Assembly: GCF_003610535.1 (NCBI RefSeq)
Contig: NZ_RAPN01000001.1
Coordinates: 3,459,320-3,523,319 of the forward strand
DNA length: 64,000 nucleotides
Direction of reading: 5' to 3'
Source of the DNA: Mangrovibacterium diazotrophicum
GTDB lineage: Bacteria; Bacteroidota; Bacteroidia; Bacteroidales; Prolixibacteraceae
Shown: piece by piece, positions 8,385 through 16,328 of the stretch
Numbering within the stretch: the stretch's first letter is position 1
Layout of the letters: each line of letters begins with the position of its first letter
The notes under the pieces: model-generated
Database searches by the model: none
Seen by the model: the letters and a program-made list of their open reading frames with translations, nothing else
What the model was told of the DNA's origin: nothing
Translations under genes and position numbers: made by a program

Positions 8385-9188
8385 ATGGAATACCAAGGAA
8401 ATATATTGAAAATGAGATCGGAGTTTGCCGATCCGGTCAGATACTTTTTCAGAATCGGCGATCAGGAGATCGACATGAATGCGTTGCTGGGCAAGCAAAT
8501 TCGCATGCAGTTCGACGGACAGATCAACTGCATTGCCTGTGGCAAGCGCACCAAAACATCCTTTAGCCAGGGGTTTTGCTACTCGTGTTTGCAAACAGCG
8601 CCCGAGGCCAGCGAAACAGTCATGCGTCCGGAGCTGTCGAAATCGCAGTTTGGCATTGCACGCGACATGAAATGGGCTGAGGAGCACGACTTGATTGATC
8701 ACATTGTGTATTTGGCTGTGTCGAGCGAGCTAAAGGTTGGGGTGACCCGTCATCACCAGGTGCCAACGCGCTGGATTGACCAGGGGGCTTCTTATGCCAT
8801 TCGCGTGGCACAGACGCCGAACAGGCACATTGCCGGCGTGATCGAAGTTTTCCTGAAAAAATACTTCACCGACAAAACGAACTGGCGCGACATGCTGAAG
8901 AATAATGTGGCCGAAAACTTCAACCTTCCGGAGGAAAAAGAGAATGTTTTGCGACTGTTGCCCGCCGAACTCCGGCAGTACCGTTGCGATAACGACGAGG
9001 TGATGCACTTCAACTACCCGGCACTGGAATTCCCGGATAAAATCAAGAGCTTGTCCTTCGATAAGGAGCCGGTAATTGAGGGTGAAATGAAGGGAATTAA
9101 AGGACAGTATTTACTGCTCGACGGAGGTCAGGTATTGAACGTTCGCAAGCACAACGGCTACTATTTGAGCTTTTCTTTTAATTCATAA
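8385..9188 (+). CDS. DUF2797 family protein
   Basis: A 267-residue soluble protein of the DUF2797 family, whose biochemical role is not known to me. A four-cysteine putative zinc site is seen near the N terminus (CIAC at 49-52, CYSC at 65-68). The middle (HIVYLAVSSELKVGVTRHHQ, then TRWIDQGASYAI) is the family's most conserved part and resembles a small nuclease or RNA-binding scaffold only in the loosest sense. The start at 8385 (MEYQGNILKM) matches the usual N terminus of the family. No signal peptide or membrane helix. It lies between an HAD phosphatase and ilvE, with no clear functional link. Confidence 0.85.
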   Translation: MEYQGNILKMRSEFADPVRYFFRIGDQEIDMNALLGKQIRMQFDGQINCIACGKRTKTSFSQGFCYSCLQTAPEASETVMRPELSKSQFGIARDMKWAEEHDLIDHIVYLAVSSELKVGVTRHHQVPTRWIDQGASYAIRVAQTPNRHIAGVIEVFLKKYFTDKTNWRDMLKNNVAENFNLPEEKENVLRLLPAELRQYRCDNDEVMHFNYPALEFPDKIKSLSFDKEPVIEGEMKGIKGQYLLLDGGQVLNVRKHNGYYLSFSFNS

Positions 9189-9380
9189 ATACAATTTAGC
9201 CCCAAGTTTCGATTCGGAAGTGAACTGAATAGGGCTGTTTTTAAATCGTAAAGTGTTGTTTTTGAATCGTTTTATATAACATTAAATTTTCGTTTGAATA
9301 AAGACATAGGGCTTTTATTCTCCGCTTTTTTTTTCGTTTATTTGATTTCTGAATAAGGGCCGTCTAATATTATCTTAACT

Positions 9381-10394
9381 ATGGAAAATCTTGATTGGAA
9401 AAATATTGGTTTTGGTTATCGGAAAACCAATTTCAATATTCGCTGCTGGTATAAAAATGGAGAATGGGGACCACTTGAAGTAAGTGATTCGGAATACTTG
9501 AATTTACACATGGCTGCCACTTGTCTGCACTACGGACAGGAAGCATTTGAAGGCTTGAAAGCGTTCATGGGTAAAGACGGCAAGGTTCGTGTGTTCCGCA
9601 TGGAAGATAATGCCCGTCGCATGCAATCGTCGAGCGAAGGAATATTGATGGCTGAAGTACCGACTGAGCTTTTTTGCGAAGCAGTAGGTTTGGCGGTGAA
9701 GAAAAATATGGAGTTTGTTCCCCCGCACGGTTCAGGAGCATCGTTATACATTCGCCCGCTGTTGATTGGTACAGGCCCTGAAATTGGCGTGAAACCATCA
9801 GGCGAATACCTGTTCATGGTTTTTGTAATGCCGGTAGGACCGTATTTCCCGGAAGGATTTAAACCGACCGAGCTGGTTATTTTGCGTAAATACGACCGCG
9901 CAGCACCGCAGGGAACCGGAAAATATAAAGTTGGCGGAAACTACGCTGCCAGTTTGGTGGCTGGTAAAAAAGCGAAAGCCGGTCATTATTCGGCTGTTCT
10001 TTACCTGGATTCACGCGAGAAAAAATACATCGATGAATGTGGTCCGGCAAACTTCTTTGCCATCAAGGACGATACCTACATTACACCACTTTCTGATTCT
10101 GTTTTGCCATCGATCACTAACATGAGTTTGATGCAGCTGGCTGAGGATATGGGCTTGAAAGTTGAGCGTCGCAAAGTGCCGGTAGAAGAGCTGGAAAGCT
10201 TCCAGGAGGTTGGTGCCTGCGGAACGGCAGCGGTAATTTCACCAATCAAGCGAATTTACGACGAAGATTTGGATAAAGAATATTTGTACGGATTTGATCC
10301 GGGACCATGGAGTACCAAGTTGTACCAAAAGTTACAAGGTATTCAGTACGGTGACGAGCCTGATACGCATGGTTGGACAACTGTTATTGAATAG
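9381..10394 (+). CDS. ilvE: Branched-chain amino acid aminotransferase
   Basis: A 337-residue fold-type IV PLP enzyme that transfers the amino group between glutamate and the keto acids of Leu, Ile and Val, the last step of their synthesis and first of their breakdown. Motifs seen: YGQEAFEGLKAF near residue 51, RVFRMEDNARRM near 70, and the PLP-binding Lys183 in GTGKYKVGGNYAAS. ECGPANFF and SVLPSITNMS form the cofactor phosphate region, as in the eukaryote-like, longer BCAT group. It has its own transcription unit: a 190-base AT-rich gap upstream and a terminator about 20 bases downstream. No other ilv or leu gene is in the window. Confidence 0.95.
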   Translation: MENLDWKNIGFGYRKTNFNIRCWYKNGEWGPLEVSDSEYLNLHMAATCLHYGQEAFEGLKAFMGKDGKVRVFRMEDNARRMQSSSEGILMAEVPTELFCEAVGLAVKKNMEFVPPHGSGASLYIRPLLIGTGPEIGVKPSGEYLFMVFVMPVGPYFPEGFKPTELVILRKYDRAAPQGTGKYKVGGNYAASLVAGKKAKAGHYSAVLYLDSREKKYIDECGPANFFAIKDDTYITPLSDSVLPSITNMSLMQLAEDMGLKVERRKVPVEELESFQEVGACGTAAVISPIKRIYDEDLDKEYLYGFDPGPWSTKLYQKLQGIQYGDEPDTHGWTTVIE

Positions 10395-10415
10395 TCAATT
10401 CAAAGAAATAGCGAC

Positions 10416-10446
10416 AAGCCTCATCCGAACGATGGGGCTTTTTTAT
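10416..10446 (+). terminator. Terminator after ilvE
   Basis: AAGCCTCATC and GATGGGGCTT form a stem with a five-base loop, followed by a run of T. Confidence 0.85.
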
Positions 10447-10479
10447 TGGTTCCGGTTTTCAAGAACCATTAAAAATGAA

Positions 10480-10512
10480 CGAGGCCATCAGAATTTAGTT
10501 CTGACAGCCTCG
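10480..10512 (-). terminator. Terminator of the DUF6515 gene
   Basis: On the minus strand CGAGGCTGTCAGAA pairs with TTCTGATGGCCTCG (one internal mismatch), followed by a T-rich tract. It lies about 60 bases past the stop of the gene ending at 10575. Confidence 0.8.
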
Positions 10513-10574
10513 TGTGAATTTCCGGGAACTGTATTCCCGGTCGTTTCTATATCTGTTTTGTTTTTTGCCCGTTC

Positions 10575-11213
10575 TTAATTCAGATACCCTACAACTTCGT
10601 ATGCCCGTTCGCCCTGGTAGCTCACGCGGCTGTATAAAACGCCGTTGTATTCGTAGTAAGTTTGACCATCCAGTTCAACCCGTTCGTAGTCGGCCGGAAG
10701 GGCATAAACAATGGCCCCAACCGGAGGTGTTTCAACAATATAACCGTTACCTGACGACTGGTAGTACACGCCTTCGAAGTAGAAGTAGTTGCGGTTACCG
10801 ATTACAATTTTCAGCGATCCTTGTGGTAAAACCTGAACGTTCAGTCCAACCGGTGGAGCAACTTTGATGTAGTTGTCGTTGTATTTCCGGTAGTACACAC
10901 CTGATTGTGCGTAATATTCTTTGTTATCTTTTTTAATAACCTGCGCGTTCATTTGGTTTTGCGAGCGAACAGCAACCACAGTCGGTGTCGATTTGCGGTA
11001 GCTCACCTGCGAGCGGCTCACGTTCTTGGCTGATGACGGTTGCGACTGCACAGTTACTGTGCGTTGACTGCTCGAGTTGTTCTTTGAGCTTTGTTTTTGC
11101 TGTGTTGTTTGTTTTGCACTTTTTTGATTTTGGCCGTTGTTGCGGCTTTGGGCATTTACTGCTACCGTAGCAATCATCAGAGCTACGATTAGCAAAAATT
11201 TTCTTGCTTTCAT
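10575..11213 (-). CDS. DUF6515-like secreted repeat protein
   Basis: A 212-residue exported protein with a clear signal peptide (LLIVALMIATVAVNAQ, cleavage after about residue 21), then a low-complexity Ser/Asn/Gln/Lys linker (about 22-90) and three tandem repeats (about 98-135, 141-178 and 184-212). Each repeat follows the pattern YY..GVYY...Y.V..PPVG..V..LP, seen as YYAQSGVYYRKY, YFYFEGVYYQSS and YYEYNGVLYSRV. This pattern is that of DUF6515 proteins, which are common in Bacteroidota and uncharacterised. The third repeat is truncated. The Tyr-rich hairpins suggest a small beta-structure facing the periplasm or cell surface; a binding role is only a guess. The gene is transcribed alone. Confidence 0.75.
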   Translation of the reverse strand: MKARKFLLIVALMIATVAVNAQSRNNGQNQKSAKQTTQQKQSSKNNSSSQRTVTVQSQPSSAKNVSRSQVSYRKSTPTVVAVRSQNQMNAQVIKKDNKEYYAQSGVYYRKYNDNYIKVAPPVGLNVQVLPQGSLKIVIGNRNYFYFEGVYYQSSGNGYIVETPPVGAIVYALPADYERVELDGQTYYEYNGVLYSRVSYQGERAYEVVGYLN

Positions 11214-11706
11214 ACCTGTGAATTTTTTAATTGTTTGTACTCTGAGCAGTACAATTTTCGTACTTAAAATTCAGTGTTCCCGTGCCAAATCGATGGTTCG
11301 GGCTTTTTTCCCGACAGTTTGCCCGATTTCACCGTCGGGTTGTTTTTTCAATGCATGGCAGAGATGCACTGACTTGGTTCCGGTAAGCAAAAATGAGAAA
11401 TCCGATCGGTCAGACTGAGGATTTCAGTGGGAAGATGGCTTTTTGAAAGGGAGGGTTTTCGAAACGAAGCCGGGTTTTAGGACTGATAAATTTTTTATTG
11501 TTTTTAACCGGGCGATTCTCAGGTGCGGGCGAAGCTGCAGTTTAAAAGGATTATAAATTGACGAAGGTATTCTCTGAATTCGCATAATATTTATATTTTA
11601 GAACCAATGGGAATGATGGGATAGTAACTGATTGAGGGGCCTCGTGAGGGGAACCTTTGATCAACTGAATTCTTATTCAGTAAAAGTTAGACACTAAAAC
11701 CAGAGA
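11214..11706. other. Divergent intergenic region (493 bp)
   Basis: This stretch separates the DUF6515 gene (-) from the DUF3857 operon (+). It contains a perfect 7-bp inverted repeat at 11235-11254 (TTGTACT-6-AGTACAA) just upstream of the DUF6515 start, and a terminator-like hairpin on the + strand at 11310-11347. No convincing TAnnTTTG element or coding frame was found. Confidence 0.5.
11235..11254 (-). promoter_or_regulatory. Palindrome upstream of DUF6515 gene
   Basis: TTGTACT, six spacer bases, AGTACAA: a perfect dyad 22 bases upstream of the start codon at 11213. The size and position suit a dimeric repressor site in the leader region, but no dedicated regulator is adjacent. Confidence 0.35.
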
Positions 11707-13554
11707 ATGATCCATTTAAAACTCTTTTTCTCCGCGTGGCTGTTGGCTTTAGGCCTGTCGCTTTGTGCAAATGCCAATGACGCTGAATTGCTTTACCGGC
11801 TCGACGAGATCACCGTCGATGGCGGAAAACTGGTTACCAAATCAACTATTCGGATTCAAATCAACAACAAAGCGGGCGAGGAATATGCCACGGTTCAGAT
11901 TCCCTATTCCAAAATCAGTAAAGTCAGTGATGTTGAGGTTCGGTTGTTGGCCGCAAACGGCGCTCTGGTTCGAAAGCTGAATTCCTCCGAGATCAAAAAG
12001 AAAAGCGCGGTATCGGATGCCGCTTTTTTCGACGACAATATGGAGGTCGAGTTCAGTCTGAAGCACAGTCGATACCCTTATATCGTCGAGTATTCCTATG
12101 AACGGCGCGAGTCTGAGTTCTTGTTCATCGATTTTTGGATGCCGATACTGTCGCTTGATATTCCAACACGGGATGCAGAACTTTCGCTCACTGTTCCCGT
12201 CGGTTTCCAGTTGCGGTATGGTTCGCAACTCGTTGATGACCCTGTTGTGTCGGATAATGGAAAAACCATCAACTACCGCTGGAAAACGCATTTTGATGCG
12301 TACCGGGAAAAAGAAGTCTTTTCGCCGCCGGTTTTCGCATTGGTGCCCTGGGTGAAAATCATCCCCAATAACTTTCAGTATGAAATTCCGGGTTCTTCCG
12401 AGTCGTGGGAAACATTCGGGAATTGGGAATTTAGCTTGTTGGACGGTTTGGATGATTTGCCGGATGCGGAAAAACTTCGAATTAGCAAATTAGTTGAAGG
12501 AGTTGATGACAAGCTGGAAAAGGCGAAAATCCTTTATCATGATCTTCAGGACAGAACCCATTATGTGTTGGTTTCCATTGAAACTGGTGGCTGGAAACCC
12601 TATCCGGCTAGTTACGTGGCAGCAAACCGATACGGTGATTGCAAGGCGCTGACCAATTATATGAAGGCGGTTTTCGAGTATGCCGGAATTGAATGCAACT
12701 ATGTCGACATCTTTGCCGGCGACCGCATCCGAAAACTCGACCGTGAAATTCCCTCGCCGGAGTTTAATCACGTTATCCTGATGGTTCCAATGGAGAAGGA
12801 CAGCCTTTGGCTCGACTGCACCAGTAAAGGGCCGTTTGGCTATGTCGGGACTTTCATTCAGAACCGTGATGTTTTCGTTGTTGGCGACGGTAAAAGTTAC
12901 TTTGCACGGACTCCGGCCTTGCAGGCTGAAGATGTGGCCGAGTTGCGTACGGTGCATATTGGCTATCCGAGCCCGTCAACATCTACCGTTCAATTTGATT
13001 GCACTTTCAAGGGTACACAATTCGAACGACTCCGTTCACTTGACGAATCTTTCAATACAGATGACCGCACACGTATCTTTCGCAATTACTTTGTTGCGGA
13101 TGGTTTCGAATTACAAGACTATTCCATTGAACGGGAAGACCGGGACTCGGCTTTCGTGGCTGTAAAATATCAGGCAACGACCAATCGGTTTTATCAGAAT
13201 TACGGGGCGGAAACCGTAGTGAAAAACCTGCCTTTTTTGTTCCCAAAGTTGCAAAAACCGGGACAGCGACAATTGCCTTTACAGGTTGATTACCCCGATT
13301 TTGAACGAGACACCCTGGTGTACGAATTACCCACTCATCTTAGTGTTGAAGGACGGACGGAAGACGTTGCGCTGGATACAAAGTACGGGCGGTACAGTTT
13401 TCGGATGGAAGTCGGCGATCGGGAAGTTCGGGTGATCAAAGAACTGGAAATTTACCCGGGAACATACAGTCTGGCCGAATACCCGGGCTTTTACGACTTT
13501 ATTGACGATGTGAAAACATATGAGTCGAAACCACTCTTGATACTAAATAACTAA
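11707..13554 (+). CDS. DUF3857 + transglutaminase-like protein with intact triad
   Basis: A 615-residue exported protein: signal peptide (residues 1-23), DUF3857 beta domain (about 45-215), then a transglutaminase-like cysteine protease fold (about 265-375). The catalytic set is complete: Cys312 in RYGDCKALTNY, His355 in FNHVILM and Asp370 in LWLDCTS. The C-terminal 200 residues form a further beta domain. Such proteins are predicted to act in the periplasm or at the cell surface as amidases, proteases or cross-linkers; the real substrate is unknown to me. The gene is separated by only 10 bases from a second DUF3857 gene and is followed by an RDD membrane protein, so the three are likely co-expressed up to the terminator at 16248. 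Confidence 0.85.
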   Translation: MIHLKLFFSAWLLALGLSLCANANDAELLYRLDEITVDGGKLVTKSTIRIQINNKAGEEYATVQIPYSKISKVSDVEVRLLAANGALVRKLNSSEIKKKSAVSDAAFFDDNMEVEFSLKHSRYPYIVEYSYERRESEFLFIDFWMPILSLDIPTRDAELSLTVPVGFQLRYGSQLVDDPVVSDNGKTINYRWKTHFDAYREKEVFSPPVFALVPWVKIIPNNFQYEIPGSSESWETFGNWEFSLLDGLDDLPDAEKLRISKLVEGVDDKLEKAKILYHDLQDRTHYVLVSIETGGWKPYPASYVAANRYGDCKALTNYMKAVFEYAGIECNYVDIFAGDRIRKLDREIPSPEFNHVILMVPMEKDSLWLDCTSKGPFGYVGTFIQNRDVFVVGDGKSYFARTPALQAEDVAELRTVHIGYPSPSTSTVQFDCTFKGTQFERLRSLDESFNTDDRTRIFRNYFVADGFELQDYSIEREDRDSAFVAVKYQATTNRFYQNYGAETVVKNLPFLFPKLQKPGQRQLPLQVDYPDFERDTLVYELPTHLSVEGRTEDVALDTKYGRYSFRMEVGDREVRVIKELEIYPGTYSLAEYPGFYDFIDDVKTYESKPLLILNN

Positions 13555-13564
13555 ACTCAATAAC

Positions 13565-15589
13565 ATGACTAAACTTACTTGTTTACTCTTTTGCCTGCTG
13601 TTCACTGGTGTTCTGTCGGCGCAAACCTATTCGTCCGAATTCGGGAAGGTCGGGAAAGATGATCTTGAATTGAAATCAGTGCCGGACGATCCGGATGCAG
13701 AGGCGGTGGTAATGTTCGATTACGGCGATTCGCAATTCTTGCGATCGGATAATGGTTTTGACGTGCTTTTTGATCGTTCGACACGATTGAAAGTGCTGAC
13801 TGATGCCGGAACAAAATTTACGGAATTCGAGATACCTCTCTATCATGAAGGTGACATCTATGAAGTGGTGCGTGACTTGGAGGCCTATACCTATAATTTA
13901 GAGGAAGGGCGTCTTGTAAAAACACCCTTGGATATGTCGACGGTCTATGTGGAGAAGATCAACGAATACTGGAGTGTGAAGAAGTTTGCGATGCCAAACG
14001 TAAAGCCGGGCTCGATTGTGGAATGCCGCTACAAATTGACGTCTCAATATGTGTTTAACCTGCGCGACTGGGAATTTCAGTGGCGGATCCCCGTTATCTA
14101 CAGCCAATACACCGTTCACATCAACCCGTTTTATTACTATGTTTTCAGATTGCAGGGAGCGGCAAAGACGGATGTTTTCGAAAAATATGAAGATTATAAC
14201 AATAGTCATCCTCTCCCTTATGCTGTAACCGGTAAAAACGATACTTATGTGGATGTGGTTTACAAGTTTGGGATGAGGAATGTGCCCGCCTTCCGTGACG
14301 AGGAATTCATTACCTCTGTGAACGATTATATTATGAAGATTGACTTCCAGCTTGCCCAGGTGAACATGTTTAACGGGGTCAAGAGGGAGATAATGACGAC
14401 CTGGGAAGAATTGGCGAAGCAGCTGAGTAAGCATGAGGACTTTGGGCGTATAGTGAACAAGTCGGAGAAAGCAGCATCGAAGATCTTCGATTTGGAAGAA
14501 TTGCAGGGGCTTGAGGTAATGGATCGTTTTAATCGCGTAATCGATTACGTGAAAACAAATTATAGTTGGAACGGGCAAAATGGTAAATATGCATCGAAAA
14601 ATACGGATCGGTTGATGAAGGAGAAAATCGGGAATGATGCCGATTTGAACTTGTTTGCGACTGGTTTGCTGAATGCAGCCGGAATTGAAGCAACGCCCTT
14701 GATTTCGAGCACACGCGAGCATGGCTCAATTCAGGTTGATCACCCGTTTGCGAACGCTTTTAACTACACGCTGATTTTGGCAAAAATCGGCGATAAGGCA
14801 ATACTGACGGACGCGACCGAGCCTATGTTACTGAATAATCGGATCCCGGCACGGTGTATCAACAACAAAGGATTGACTATTGATCCGGATAACCTGCAAT
14901 GGATTGGTTTGGATAGTCGGGTTCCCTCCTACTACAATACCGATTTTAAAATGAATGTGGAGCCAACCGGCCAGGTGAAAGTTACCGCCCGCTATAGTTT
15001 TACAGAGTATGAAGGTTTTTATTACCGGAATTTGCTTCGGGATGACAAGGATAAAATTGAGAAGAATCTGGCCATCGGTCGGTTCGATTTCGACCCGGCA
15101 TCGGTATCGGTTGAAAACATGGATGATAAAAAGAAACCCTATACGGTAAGTTTTGAACAGGAGGGGCAGGTAGAAACAATCAATGGCAAAATCTATATTA
15201 ATCCATTCTTGTCGCAGAGTTTAAATGACAATCCGCTGAAACAGAAAACCCGTACCTACCCGATCGACATGACCTATCCGAAAATGAAATCGTACAAGGC
15301 GGAAATCACAATTCCGGAGGGCTACGAAGTAAGTTATACTCCCCAAAACAAAAGTGTTGATAACGAGTATTACAGCCTCTTCTATCAAAGTTTTAAAGAG
15401 GAAAACAAGTTAGTTGTTAATATGAGCTACTTGTTTAAGAATGCGGTTTATCAGCCCAATATGTACACTCGAATGCGGTTGCTCTTCAACGATATCATAA
15501 AACTGGGAACAGATAAAGTCGTTTTGGCTCCCAAGAGTGAAGAAACAAGCTCAACAACGGAGATGGAAGAACCAAAGTCGAGTCTTTGA
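13565..15589 (+). CDS. DUF3857 protein with degenerate transglutaminase domain
   Basis: A 674-residue exported protein (signal peptide 1-20, cleaved after LSAQ) with the same layout as the previous gene: DUF3857 (about 60-250) and a transglutaminase fold (about 310-420). Here the catalytic Cys position is Asp358 in KIGNDADLNLF and the His position is Tyr401 in AFNYTLIL, while Asp416 in LTDATEP is kept. Hydrolysis by the usual mechanism is therefore unlikely, and a binding or regulatory role is more plausible. It ends in a Glu/Ser-rich tail. The pairing of an apparently active and an inactive paralogue in one operon suggests a complex in which this protein helps or restrains its neighbour; that is inference. 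Confidence 0.82.
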   Translation: MTKLTCLLFCLLFTGVLSAQTYSSEFGKVGKDDLELKSVPDDPDAEAVVMFDYGDSQFLRSDNGFDVLFDRSTRLKVLTDAGTKFTEFEIPLYHEGDIYEVVRDLEAYTYNLEEGRLVKTPLDMSTVYVEKINEYWSVKKFAMPNVKPGSIVECRYKLTSQYVFNLRDWEFQWRIPVIYSQYTVHINPFYYYVFRLQGAAKTDVFEKYEDYNNSHPLPYAVTGKNDTYVDVVYKFGMRNVPAFRDEEFITSVNDYIMKIDFQLAQVNMFNGVKREIMTTWEELAKQLSKHEDFGRIVNKSEKAASKIFDLEELQGLEVMDRFNRVIDYVKTNYSWNGQNGKYASKNTDRLMKEKIGNDADLNLFATGLLNAAGIEATPLISSTREHGSIQVDHPFANAFNYTLILAKIGDKAILTDATEPMLLNNRIPARCINNKGLTIDPDNLQWIGLDSRVPSYYNTDFKMNVEPTGQVKVTARYSFTEYEGFYYRNLLRDDKDKIEKNLAIGRFDFDPASVSVENMDDKKKPYTVSFEQEGQVETINGKIYINPFLSQSLNDNPLKQKTRTYPIDMTYPKMKSYKAEITIPEGYEVSYTPQNKSVDNEYYSLFYQSFKEENKLVVNMSYLFKNAVYQPNMYTRMRLLFNDIIKLGTDKVVLAPKSEETSSTTEMEEPKSSL

Positions 15590-15613
15590 TTGTAAAACCA
15601 AATTTCAAAATAT

Positions 15614-16219
15614 ATGCTTACGAGAGAACAACAACTGGTTTATTGCCGTAACTGCACCAGGCAGTTATTTGACCGGAATCAGGGCATTCTTTGCACATTG
15701 ACCGGCGCTCAGGCTACTTTTCAGGAAACCTGTGCGGATTTTGAAACTAATGGTCCCGATGAAGCAGAACTGCACATGATGCAAGACGCAGGCCTGCAAA
15801 TGACGGAAGAGGCGTCGAAGAACAGACGTTTTGTAAATTATCTGATCGATAGTGTGTGTACGGTCGTTTTTATGTTTGTATTTGCGATTGCTCTGGGAAT
15901 CTTTTTAGGGGTCGTGTATCCAGATGCCCTTGCCTTGTTTGATTACGAATCCAGGCTTTTTGACTATCTCCTTATATTCGTAGCGGCCGTGATTTACTTT
16001 ACCATCTTTGAAGCCAATACGGGGCGAACAATTGGAAAGTACATAACGGGAACAAAAGTGGTGATGGAAGATGGGAGCGAGCCGCGATTCAAAGATATCT
16101 TCATTCGTTCACTGTGCCGTCATATTCCTTTCGATGCTTTGTCATACCTAGGGAGTGAGTCCAATGGCTGGCACGATCGGTATTCGAACACGAAGGTTGT
16201 GATGGTGAAGCGTAAATAG
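15614..16219 (+). CDS. RDD family membrane protein with N-terminal Cys-rich segment
   Basis: A 201-residue protein. The first 45 residues carry four cysteines (11, 14, 27 and 40) spaced like a small zinc ribbon: CRNC, then ILCTLTG and ETCADFE. The RDD domain follows, with its signature Arg/Asp residues (RRFVNYLIDS, about 71-80; TGRTIGKYITG, about 136-146). Three hydrophobic segments are seen, at about 78-102, 117-134 and, weaker, near 160-175. RDD proteins are proposed to be small membrane channels or exchangers, but their function is poorly defined. It lies 24 bases after the degenerate DUF3857 gene and is the last gene before the terminator. Confidence 0.8.
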   Translation: MLTREQQLVYCRNCTRQLFDRNQGILCTLTGAQATFQETCADFETNGPDEAELHMMQDAGLQMTEEASKNRRFVNYLIDSVCTVVFMFVFAIALGIFLGVVYPDALALFDYESRLFDYLLIFVAAVIYFTIFEANTGRTIGKYITGTKVVMEDGSEPRFKDIFIRSLCRHIPFDALSYLGSESNGWHDRYSNTKVVMVKRK

Positions 16220-16247
16220 GCTACATCGAAAATATTGAAAACACAAA

Positions 16248-16281
16248 AGGCTGTCGCGTATGCAACAGCCTCTCTTTTTTT
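16248..16281. terminator. Bidirectional terminator between RDD and SusD genes
   Basis: AGGCTGT and ACAGCCT pair across a 10-base loop. On the + strand a long T run follows; on the - strand TTTTGTGTTTTC follows. It serves both convergent units. Confidence 0.85.
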
Positions 16282-16328
16282 GATCAGTATCAATCGTTCA
16301 GTTAAACAAACTCTTCTTCAGAATTATT

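Noticed and set aside
9189-9380. Promoter or riboswitch before ilvE
   Set aside because: The gap is AT-rich, but no TAnnTTTG element with correct spacing, terminator or known switch architecture could be seen.
13898-14722. A 274-codon open frame antisense to the second DUF3857 gene
   Set aside because: Fully overlaps a well-supported coding region and shows no signal sequence or family motif.
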